A stretch of DNA of 64,000 nucleotides from Saururus chinensis (Eukaryota; Streptophyta; Magnoliopsida; Piperales; Saururaceae). Under the pieces are notes generated by a model. The model had not been told where the DNA came from. It saw only the letters and a program-made list of their open reading frames with translations, and did no database searches. Of this stretch, positions 26,901 through 38,900 are shown in pieces (position 1 is the stretch's first letter; every line of letters begins with the position of its first letter). The stretch covers positions 13,105,659 to 13,169,658 of the forward strand of contig CP141148.1 of the NCBI GenBank assembly GCA_035235625.1, given 5' to 3'. The position numbers and the translations under genes were made by a program.

Positions 26901-29900
26901 TGCAAGTTCAAGTATTTGGTTTTGAATGTCTTAAAGAAATGTATGCTAAAGATGACAACTTCGAAGAAATTTGGACTCAAAAGAAATAATTCCAAATATG
27001 AAGAATATATGCTAGAAGATGGATTTCATTTAAGGGCAGTTGTCCATGTATTCCCAGGTCTCTTCGCAACAAATTAGTGGTGGAGTTACATGCAAGGGGA
27101 CTTGGAGGCCACTTTGGTAAAGATAAGACAGTAGCTTTGGTGGCAGAAAGATTCCATTGGCCGTTATTCATAAGAGATGTTAGAAAAGCTGTTAAGTAAT
27201 GTTTTGTTTGTCAAACCTCCAAGGGACATGCACAAAACACTGGTGTATACACTCCATAACCAATTCCAGCAGCCCCATGGGAAGATTTATCCATGGATTT
27301 CATCCTAGACCTCCCTAAATCCCAAAAGGGGCATGATTCAATTTATAAAGTGGTAGACAGGTTCTCAAAACTAGGGCACTTTATTGCTTGCAAAAAGACT
27401 GAAGATGCAACTCATGTAGCTGTGTTGTTTTTCAAGGAGGTAGTATGTTTACATGGGATACCAAGGACTGTAACTTCAGATCGAGACAGCTGCTTTCTAA
27501 GCCAAGTTTGGAAAACCTTGTGTCAAAGGCTAGGTACTAAGCTGCAATTTAGTACAACATATCATCCCCAAACCAATGGGCAGGCCGAGGTGGTCAATAG
27601 AACTCTTGAAAATTTTCTCAGGAGCTTGTCGGGTAATCAGCCTAAGCGATAAGATCAATGTTTAGCCCAGGCTGAATTCGCATACAATTCAACACCCAGC
27701 AGAGCGATGGGTTGCTCACCCTTTGAAATTGTGTATGGTAAAAATCCTCCTCACCCATTGGATCTACCCCTCCTGCCTAAACTTACTAGTGAAAATACTG
27801 ATGTATATAATACTCTCTAACCTCACATTTGTGCATCAACAAGTACATAAAAAACTGTGTGGAACTACTGAAATATATAAGCAACAGGCAGACAAATCAC
27901 ATCGCAGGAAAACTTTTCGTGTAGGAGATTTGGTGATGGTCTACTTGAGGAAAGAATGACTAACTACTGAGCAGTATAATAAACTGATCCTAGAGAAATA
28001 TGGTCCCTTTCAGATTCTACACAAACTTGGAGATATCGTCTATGTTATAGATCTGCCGGAACACTTGTCAATCTCTAACACTTTTAATGTGTCTGATTTA
28101 TTTGAATTTCATGCATCTGCAGATGATGAGGACCTCCCACAACTCGTGGATGAGTCGTCTTAAGAGGGGGAGAATTGATGCAGTGAAGATTGAGGAAGCC
28201 ATTCGGCTTAGGCATTTCCTCAAACATGGCACCTGCTTCTGAAAATCAACCAAACTGGGCCAGCAGGTTGAACCTTTATTTTAATTCATCAAACCACACT
28301 GGTGGAGTCATCATATAAATAGTCAGTTCTTTTCATTTGAAGGGGATTTTTTGAGAAATATCTTTTTCCCTTTTGGAGCTTGCTCTAGGGTTATTTTGGC
28401 TCATGGATTCAAGCAGTGCACTATGGATTCTGTGTTTTTGTTTTCATTTATCTTTGTTTCATCTACTAGGCTTGTTTCTGACTTCATGGATTTAGACTAG
28501 CTACTTGGAGCAGCTCTGGATAGTATATGGGTTTTGGAGGTTTCAATGAGTAGGTTGGTGGGCTGATATTGTGAACAGAAAATTTGATGAATGGCAAAAT
28601 TTGTATTGTAACTTCTGTCATTTGTTATTGTCTTTATTTGCTTGGTTGGTGGGTTGATTTTCTTGTACAAAAAACTTGATGAAAAGCATGATCTATACAA
28701 AAGACTTCTCTGTTATTGCTGTCTTTTCTTGCTATTGCGTCCAGTAGATTCTCATCTGGAAACATATATTAAGGAGAGACAGGAATTGTGTTACAATCTT
28801 CTATTTCCCCTTCTATATTTGTTGTTGCTATACTTGTTGTTACATCAGTGTTCCACGTAAAAACATTTGTATGTTATATTTTTTATTGTTTATCTTTCCG
28901 CACTCGAGATAGTTTTCAATTAGGGTCAATTAATCCGCTGCATGATATAACATATTAATCTTTAAGTAAATTTGATTAATTTATGAAAGTTGTTAATCTA
29001 GTTTATTTGAAATGGTGACTATTGCACGTATGATGTGATGCGTAGTGTGCCATAAACCTTAAGGCAAGCTTCTAAACATAGGATAACAACATATAAGATC
29101 TAAGTATCTAGAGGGCAATTGAGTCAGTAACTGTAAGCTTTAAGAACATTCGGGATACCATCATAAGCAATTTATTTAGCTTGGAATTTCTGCTCTGACA
29201 AGCCTATAAGTTACCTGTACCATACCCCATTAGTTTTGTTGTTAATTGGAAAATTTTGAAACTACTCACGGAGAATACAATACTTTTCAGATAGTAATCA
29301 TGAAAAAAGCTGGCAGTCAGACAGTACAAGCGAAAGCTTATTAGGTTCACCAGTTCTTTACCCTAGTATTCAAAATTTTCTTATCTTATGTACCTTGGCT
29401 ACCCCTTCTCTCATCTCTCTCACTCAGCTCTACTTTTTCTACTTCTCAGGTCGGCTTCATCTCACTTGCTCCAATTGGCTGCTTCTTTTATGTCTACTGA
29501 CTCTTCTGATTACAAGTTTCTGTGATCCTCCTTTACTACTCTCTATACCCCCATATAATATTGTAGCTATACGCACCTGTACCTATCACCTTCTACCAAG
29601 AGCACCATATAGTATTATGCCAGGAAAAGGGGGAAATTAACAAAAGAAAAGGAACTCGAGTTTATTATAGAGTAGTATTTTTGAATTTTGCTAACAGGGC
29701 ACTTTGGTAATATTCTAGTATCCCAGAAACTTTAGAATTATATCCAGCAACTCAATATAATCTCACTTTAGTACAGTTTAAGAATAAACACCATGTTTTG
29801 AAGTAATTTTAAGGTTATTTAGTAAGCACACATATTTGTCAGTTAAATACGCTTTTTGAGTATTTTTAAGTATTTCCATTAATTATATTTGCAAGTTGCT

Positions 29901-32900
29901 TTATGTTAGGAGGGTATAAGTCAAAATTACTTTATTGTAATTCAATCAATTACAATCAAAAAGGAAAGTACTCGGTGTGAAACACATTTGGCAACTGTAG
30001 AAGTTTTAAGCTCTTGAGATTTGACGAAATTCCAGACAAATTTCAATTTCAACTGCAGCCTTCAGAATGAGCACCTGAGGAACCTCTGGCTTCAGCACCG
30101 GAGATGTTCGGAATCAGTATCCAACAAGGTGTATTTCTTTCAGCAGGAAACTCCAATTCGCAAAATCAATGTTCATGGTTTCATGGTCTCATTTCTTTTC
30201 TTTTTTTTCTTTTTTGAGATTATGGTCTACTCTTTTCATTAATGGTTCAAGCCATTTTGTTGGTGTTACATTCTATATAATTTCCCTCTTATATATGGAA
30301 ATTAAACATAAATAAACTCCTTAAAAAAATTCAAATCAGAAGTCCTAAATCAAAGTAAAAACCAATCTTTCCCGAAATAAAATTCCAAAACCAAAATTAT
30401 ACAGGAACACAATAAGAACAAAAATAAAATATTTGCAAGTGATGTACCAAAACATATTTTTCCTTCAGTCATTTAATATGACTATTCCTATATATTGTTT
30501 GGTAATCTTTCAGATATTGGTGCTGTATGAAATTGTAAATCATGAAACTTACAGTTCTCGCGGTCCAAATACCCAGCGACACAATAATTTGCAAAGGGAG
30601 TAAGTGGTATGGTATCTTTCCAAGGAATAGAAGAATATAGTGGTTGCAATTTTGCTAAAAAAAATTAAACTAACTTCCCAACTTGACATGGGCTTTCAAC
30701 AAATGAACTTGTAATATCAAATAATTAATGAGGCTTGTAACTACTAATATCAAAAAAGGCCACTAGATCCTCTCAAATTTAACCAGATAATAGTTACTTA
30801 TCTACTAATGTAAGGGGAAAAAAAAGAAGGCAAAATATACATACTTATGCCTCATCACAGTAAGAGTAATATAGAGCTTCCAAACGACCAGACTCATACA
30901 TACAGAACTACAGTATAACTCGTAACTACCATAAAAACAGCAGGGATGCAATATGCAACTCTAATCATATAAGCACATAATGAAGCATATACGACACTCA
31001 TGCACATTTGCAAGCCTGACACTCTAATGTACAAATGGAACTCAACAGATACGTACAAGAAAAAAGGCGACATGCCGATGACCTTTATCAGAGGCTAATT
31101 GAGCAGGGGTAAATCCAGCATTATCTTTCACCAATAAAATTTCCTTGCTGCCAGCATGTACAAGAACAGTGCAAGCCTCTACATTTCCTCTAATTGCAGC
31201 CCAATGCAAAGGAGTACAGCCTAAAAAGAAAAATAATAAATCAGCAAAAATAGGAGAAACCATGAAAATTACATTAAGAAAACAATCTACATAATTTGAT
31301 CACACATAAGGGATATTAGTTATACCCATAACAAACCTATATATTGATCAGATAAAAAAGTATTATAATTATTAAAGATGACAATATGGAAGCAGATCCA
31401 TACAAGACAAGAAATAGCATTTGCATTTCAGTAAAAATTAACGTAAAAGAAAATACATCAGACAGAATGATATTAAAATATGTCAGAAAGAAATTATTAA
31501 ATATTGCTGCTAGATAATGACAATGCCTAACAAGGAATAGGTTGACAAGGAAACAAGACCCTATGAATAACAGCCGAGAATAGCTGATAGGTTATACAAG
31601 CAATAGGTTATCAAAATAGGGTACTCTTAGCATGCTTTTTAGCAGAGTAACTTGGAAACACCTGTTATAATTTGGGATTTTAAGGCTCACAGATGTCTCT
31701 CCCTTCCCTCCATCACCCCCTACCCCCCCAAAAAAAGTAAAAAACAAACAAACAAACAAACAAAAAAGGAGAGAAAGAGATTGGCCTATCACAGGGTTTG
31801 GGAGTTGCCAGGTGTGGGGCTTGGGTTTTTGGAGGTGGTGAGGGTCTGTAGACAATTTTTCCAGTTCAATTACAGAAAATTGATTAAAACCATGACATTA
31901 GAAAACGAAATAAGATGACAAAATGACCACTCAAGCAAGTATGTCAACTCCTAAATATCTTAAGATAAGGCTAAGATTAATTTTAAATAATTTAGATGAA
32001 ACAAAATTATGCACTTCAAATAAGAGACTTTGTTCTGTAATTGGCTAGGTTATTGATAGAGAGGGATAACTTATGGAACAAGGACAAAGTGTAAATAATA
32101 AGACAATAACATTTTTCAAGGAAGATGACTTTTAATCTCGTTATGAATCTCAGCTTACATGAAAGATGATATCTGTAACTTCTCATCGACAAAAAAAAAA
32201 TCTCTTTTTTGAAGGGGGTAACTCAACTGCATTAACATTGACCTAATGATTACCAACCATTTTAAAGTTCATGTAATCTTAATAATCATAATCATAATTA
32301 AGTAATGTCTTTTCCCAACAAATTAGGGCCAGTGACATAAATCTTACACCTCTAATCTATCTTGTTTTGTACCAACTCTTTTGTAAAAGATAGGATAGTT
32401 ATGTCCTTATTAATTTTATCCAAGATCTCTTACGTTTACCTCTCCCTCTTTTGGCATTATTTATATAAAACCCTTCCAACCTACTTACTGGGGGCATCCA
32501 TTAGTCTTCTTTGTACATATCTATACCAACACAACCTACACTCTCTAGGCTTCTCCCCTAAAGGTATTTTTCCTAAGTTCTTATTTATATACTCATTTCT
32601 AATCCAATCTTTTCTAGTTATATTACATATCTACCTTAGGATCCTCATTTCAACTCCAATTAATTTATCTGTATAACTTTTCATTGGTACCCAACATTAA
32701 TATAACAGGATAATAGGAAGCAGCAAGATATAACAGAAATCACAACGAGCAAGCCATTTGATAACAGCAAATCACAGGAAGCACACAAGAAACGGAGGGG
32801 AAATGGAAGATTTCTATTCAGATTTCTGGGGTACATGAAACACAGCTTGAATCCACAAGCCAAAATACCTCCAAATCCATGAAGGTTACAAAAAGAGAAA

Positions 32901-35900
32901 ATAGAAGAACTGAATCCACAGTTCGAAGCTCAAATCTATCAGCAAACAGAGAAATTTCTGGAAGAAATTCATTCAAATTCAATCTGCCCCTTTTCTCTCC
33001 TTTTCCCCCTACTTATCCTTTCTTGCCTCTCCGGAATCCTTTATAGAATAACAGTTTCTGACAGTCAATTGTAACAAACTCTAAATAAAATGACAAGACT
33101 ACCCTTCCTATTGGCCCCGACTAAAAATAATCTAAAAGCCTGGACAGAAATGCCCCTTTCACCTTTTTGCAGGAAACAAATAGACATGCTGTGACATAAG
33201 ACTAATTACACTATTCTATGATTAAACTGTGTGAGGCTGAAAGGACCAAAATACCCCTTTGCATCAAATATTCTGCTCCATATAGCATGCGGGCCTAATA
33301 GTTGCCCTGTAGAACTTACCTTAAACCTATTTGGAACTTGCCTATCACACAAAACACTTGATGTCACCCTCCATTTTACCCACCTCGCATTAATCCAACA
33401 TACCACTAACTAGTAATATTTCCCTCTTATGGATAATAGAGCCCAAATATCAGAATTGCTCACTTCTTGGCACTTCTTGCCTATCTATTTCGACTAAAAT
33501 TCTACTACCAGTGATCCGGATGTAATCTTGCTAATGAAAAATTATAACTAATATATCAATCTAAAATAAAAATTAACAGAAGTAAAACCAACCATCTTTA
33601 TCTTTCCTCTCTTGGTGTGAATCCCGAAACAAAAGTAACCTTATAGTATCTGCAAAGCCTTTGTAAGCAGCCCTGCCAATCGCATGATGAATTTAGAATG
33701 ACGGGAAATAAAAACAAACAATCATAATGTCCATTTATAGAAGTCAATAAAAAAGTCAACTATTAAGAATGAAAACCCAATAGTCTATAATACATAGAAA
33801 GACTCAAAGACAACTGATGTCCTGGAATTTAGTAGCTTTTAATGGACCAACTCCAGTTCAAACAGCAAAATAACCAGTCAAAGCAGTATATTGCGCCAAA
33901 AGATCTGAACCACTGAGGATGAGAACTTCTACAGCTGATCAAAAGGAAATGAAAACATGCATTTTGCCAGTTGAAAGAACAAAACACGGATATCTCTTTA
34001 AAAGGACAATAAAAGGTAAAGAGAGCTGATATAATTATCAAGGGACACAAAGGCGCTTTGACTCGGTAGGAACATAGCTTTTCAAAATACAGTATGAAAG
34101 GCTCTACTGCATATGCTAAAGGTTTCATCCCTCATACAACCCTAAGTTCCTTATACAACAATCCAAGTGTCCAATAAAATATATCAAATATACATCAGCA
34201 TGTTTGTTTATGAAATTGCCAGATGTTTCCATACGTTTCTTCTGGGTTCCTCTTGTTTCTGCCTTTTTAGGACTAGGAAGTAGGAAAGTTGTACCACACA
34301 ATGATAGCACTACGAAAAGGGGAGCGCAACATAGCCTTCTACATTTCACATGACATGTTCATACTACTTTCGTGACCATGCCGGATGCACTTCCATTGGA
34401 TATTGATTCTTCATAGTATTTAAAAGTGTTAGAATGTGGATTTAGGAACCCCTCCCCAACAAAATAAAAAATGCATTACCAAACGAAATTCAACTGGAAT
34501 GGAACTCTTTACCACGTTTTATCAAACGAATTTCTGTTTCTCAAAGATTCAGGAAGAATTTTTTTTTGCTAGAATCTGCATTCAAGCAGAATGGATTCGG
34601 TATCCAAACAGCCCCCTTAGCCCAGATAAACACATAAATGGGGAAGTGATACAAATTACAGATGCTCTAGAGCGATACAAGTAACAGATGCTCTAGAGTC
34701 AACATGGCACTTTAAAAATTATTATTGGATATGCATACAGATGTATATTAGTTGTAGATTGAGTGTGTATCTTCCCCCAATCTTTCTCCTTCAATTATGG
34801 CTATGTATCTTCTATTTCTTCACTTTCTTTATTTTCTTTCCTTGTTTTCTTCCAATCATACTGGATCGGGTTCATGTAATCTTGTATATACTCATACAAT
34901 GAAGGAAGACACAAGCTTCTCCAGTCCATTTTTCACATGGTAGCTGAGGGAATAGATTCTACCCTGTTTGCCAGTCGTGATCTCTGCACTCCTGTGTGAA
35001 TCCCCTTTTCTTCTACCCTATCAAACATGCTCAAGCATCTGACTACAGTTCTGTTAGTAGCCATCTTTTATGGTGGTTGTTTGTAGCTGTCTGACACCAA
35101 CCATCCTCAACTCTGCTCTGGGCTTGTTTTTGGCATGGTTGTTTTTCTGCAGCATCTTGTTGTGATGATTCTTAGTGGAACTGCACTAAAAGTCACATAT
35201 TTGTTTATCCCGCTAGTGGACACAATCTCCATTTCCAGGATGATTCTCTCTATCGTTGCTGGAAGATTTATCATGCAGTTGAAAATTCAGACTGTCACGA
35301 TGTCGACCATCTCTTGCAATGAGCACCAGCAGGATTCCTGGACTTTGTCACGTAGGATTCTCCTTCCTGCAGCACAGGAACCCTCTTCAGGCTTGGGATA
35401 TACATTTTTCTGACATCAACCAGAGGGCTACACATTTTTAACAGTAGGTTCAGGACCCACACCACCCACTACAGCTCAATTGCACAATACCATATCCACC
35501 TTTTCCACGTATTTCTGTTAGTGTCTCTGCATTAATCATAGCAGCAGACAAGAAAAGTGTCACCAAGGGTGCAGGTACCTCTGATCCTTTTTATTTGCAT
35601 CACTCAATCGTCCTGGTCTGGATCTAGTTTCTCAACCCCTTCTTGGTGTTAATTATAATACATGGAGTAGATTTATGGTGATGGTGCTCACTGCCAAGAA
35701 CAAGATTGGTTTAATTGATGGGACCATCCAAAAACCCAATGATGCATCTAATTCTAATTTCTTATATTGGAAGCATTGCACCACCATGGCTTTCTTGCAG
35801 CTCTTCAACTCAGTCTCCAAGAAGATTGCAAGTAGAATCATTCACTATGATTCTGTTTGAGAGACTTGGGAGGATCTTGAGAAGTGTTTTTCACAAGCAA

Positions 35901-38900
35901 ATGGCCCTTGAAAATTTCAGATTGAGCAAAAGAGTTATAATCTCCAGCAGGAGCAACAGTCAGTCGCTGTTTATTTTAATAAGTTATAGACATTGTGAGA
36001 TTAACTTAATCATTATTGCCATATATATCGTTTTGCATGTGGTGATATTAAAATTGCGAGCAAGTTAATGCAAAAAGATCAAGTTATGAAGTTATGTATG
36101 GGTCTTAATGATTCCTATGTGGACATTCAAGAGAAGATATTGCTCATGGATCCTTTGCCCAATATTAATAGTATATTCTCTCTTGTGGAACAAGAGGAAC
36201 GGCAATGTGATGTTGCTTCAGGTGGTGCCCATTCTACACCTGATTTAATTGCTTTTGCTGCCAAGGAAAGCGACATTGGCTCTACTTGTGGGCAAGGGAA
36301 GTGATGTGCAAGTAAGCACCCTAATTGTGCTCATTGTTGTGGCGCACAACCTACTAAGCAATGTTCCCAGATCATTAATTATCCACCTGGACATCCTCAT
36401 CATAAGGTAGGTTCTCAGGTCTAGCCCAGACATTGTCCACTGTTGCACAGTGCAAGCAGGACCATCTGATGGTTCATGGCCACAAGCATCCTCTTCACCT
36501 AGCATTCCATTCACTCAATAGGAATGCAAACAGAGTCTTGAGTTGCTTAACTAGCCTCAGCCTCTTGCCAATCAAGTAGTAAATTTTCATATGGGATCAC
36601 AATTTCAGGTACATCTCTCCATTTTGCCAATACTTTTTCCTTTGTACCTTATATCTTAGAAACTGCTGCTATAGACAATATAGTTCGTTCTGTATCACTC
36701 TTATCATTTGTCACTTCCATTAGCACAACACGAGTGAAATTTGCTAATGGAACAAGTGCACCTGTCTCATATAGGGAGAGTCTCTTTGTACCCAAATTTG
36801 GTCTCGCATAATGGGTAAAGTGTACCAGCTTTTGGTCTTAATTTGATCTTCATCAGTCAATTCCCTCAACAGTATCCATGTGTTGTCACCTTTACTTCTG
36901 ATCATTGTCTTATTTAGGACCCTACCTCAAAAGATGATGATTGGAGCGAGTAAGGAGCTTCGGGTCTCTACTATTTCTAGTTCAATAAGCATATTGCAGC
37001 CGCCACCATCTCTCATCACTTGAGGCATAGACAGATGGCACATCCTCCTATAGTCATTTGCACATTTTGTCTAAATATTTCCCCAGTATTGGTGTCCCTA
37101 AAAAGGTTGAACCTTGTGATATTTGTCATATGCTTCCTTCTAGCTCCATTGTTACAACTGCACATTTCATTGAGCACATTGTAAGTTGTAACATTTGGGG
37201 TGGTTATGCTCAAACCTCTACAACTAGCTTATATTATTTCTTAACAGTTGTTGATAGTTTTTCTTGGAGTACTTGGGTTTATTTGATGCATTGTAAATCT
37301 AAAACTCATTTTTCTTTATTGTTTTTCATCATCTTGTTGAAAACCAATTTCACCAACAAATCCAGCAAGTTAGGATTGATAACAGCCTTGAATTTAACAT
37401 GACAGATTTCTTTCTTGAGAAGGACATTATCCACCAACGGAGTTAAGTACACTTCTTAGCAAAATGGATTGGTAGAACACAAACAGCACCACTTTTTAGA
37501 GGTCGCATGTACTCTTCTATTCGAGGTCATTTACCTTCTCAGTTTTGGGGGAGAAGTGTTCTCACAGCTACTTATTTCATCAAATGCACACCAACCCCTC
37601 TTCTTTCTAGTAAGAGTACTTATAAAACTCTCGATGGTTCTAAACCCAACTACTCACACCAATGTGCCTTTGGTTGCCTTTGTTATGCTGCCACTACTCA
37701 TCCTCACTCCAAATTTGAATTGCGTGCAGGTCGTGTTTTCATTGGGTATCCACACAAAATGAAAGGCTATAGAACCTTTGACCTCGAGAACAAGCAGACC
37801 TTTACCTCTCAGTATGTCATATCACGAGGACATAGTTCCATTTTCAGATCAGCAAAGATTTCTCAGGATTCTACATTGGTTTACCACTTACCATTATTAA
37901 TGTTGTTCCTCTGCATATTGGTACGGTTGATGGCCCTTTACCACCCTCTCCCTCTCCTTCACTGGCCTCACCTCCACCCCCTACATCTCCAGGCCAACCT
38001 CCACTGCCATGGCCTGTAAGAGAACACCATATTCTTAGACACTTGCAAGACTATGTGTGCAATCTTCCTGCTAGCTCCTCGCCCCCATCAGCAGAATCTT
38101 CAGTGATGAGTTCTTGTTCTACTGCGCATCCTCTAACTCATTTTTTATCTTATGATAAACTATCAACATCTCACCATGCTTTTAGTGTCAGTTTCCTCCT
38201 CTGTTGAGCCTAAATCCTTCAAAAAGGCATGTCATGATCCCAGATGGTGTAGTCTATAGCCAAAGAAGTTCAGGAACTGGATTACAGCAAAACGTGGACA
38301 CTCACTCCTTTGCCCCCTCACGAAAGGGCGATTGGGTGCACGTGGGTGTACAAATTCAAATATAATTCTAATGGGTCTATTGAGAAGTATAAGGCCCATC
38401 TTGTTGTCGAGGGTTATAGCCAACATGAGGGACTTAATTATCATTACACTTTTGCATCCATCGCCAAGTTGATCAATGTTCACTACCTCCTTGCTATTGC
38501 TGCCAAATTGAATTGGTCTCTTAACCAACTTGATATTAATAATGTTTTTCTACATAGAGATCTTGACAAAGAAGTCTACATGTCCATAGGGGGAGAATCT
38601 AGTTTGCAAATTGAATAAAGCTTTATATGTCCTCAAACAAGTATCTCATCAATATTTTGCTAAATTATCACACTGCTCTCCTACATACCAGGTACGCTCA
38701 ATCTAAAGTTGATTATTCCTTGTTTATCCGTATTGATAGACCTTCTTTTACTGTTGTTTTGGTCTATGTGGATGGCATCATAGTTGCTGAAAATGATCCT
38801 TCATGCATTGAGCATTTAAAGAAATATTTCCATCACCATTTTAGCATTAAAGACCGTGGTCAACTTAAAAAATCTTTTGGGCATCGAAGTTGCCCACTCT

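Larger units (their letters stand above)
23086..28847 (+). mobile_element. Ty3/gypsy retrotransposon (element 2) with both LTRs and target duplication
   Basis: 5762-bp element. The 5' LTR is 23086-23695 and the 3' LTR 28176-28847, both TG...CA. A perfect 5-bp target duplication GTGTT flanks it (23081-23085 and 28848-28852). A primer-binding site TGGTATCAAACC starts at 23698, two bases after the 5' LTR. A polypurine tract AAGAGGGGGAGAAT ends at the 3' LTR. Over the first ~147 bp I counted about 15 LTR differences (roughly 10%), and the 3' LTR has about 60 extra bases, so the insertion is not recent. Inserted antisense into intron 5. Confidence 0.95.
20090..31056. other. Intron 5 of the acyltransferase gene (11 kb, transposon-filled)
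   Basis: Bounded by donor CTT|GTACGT (31056 inward) and acceptor ATCAG|TCAAAT (20090). It holds LTR-like AT-rich sequence (about 20.4-22.95 kb), a gypsy element with both LTRs (23,086-28,847), and 2.2 kb of intron sequence in which I see no gene (28.85-31.05 kb). It interrupts the coding frame between the last ankyrin repeat and the first membrane module. Confidence 0.88.
31221..33592. other. Intron 4 of the acyltransferase gene (2.4 kb)
   Basis: Bounded by donor ATG|GTTGGT and acceptor TTTTTAG|GCTGTA. The gene-distal half (about 32.3-33.5 kb) is an RTE-type LINE relic carrying a secondary insertion. The rest is AT-rich without recognised features, apart from a C-rich run and a (CAAA)n-like tract near 31,720-31,770. 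Confidence 0.85.

Noticed and set aside
35135..35413. Plus-strand frame in the copia leader as gag
   Set aside because: It lies between the primer-binding site and the recognisable gag core, and has no gag motif.
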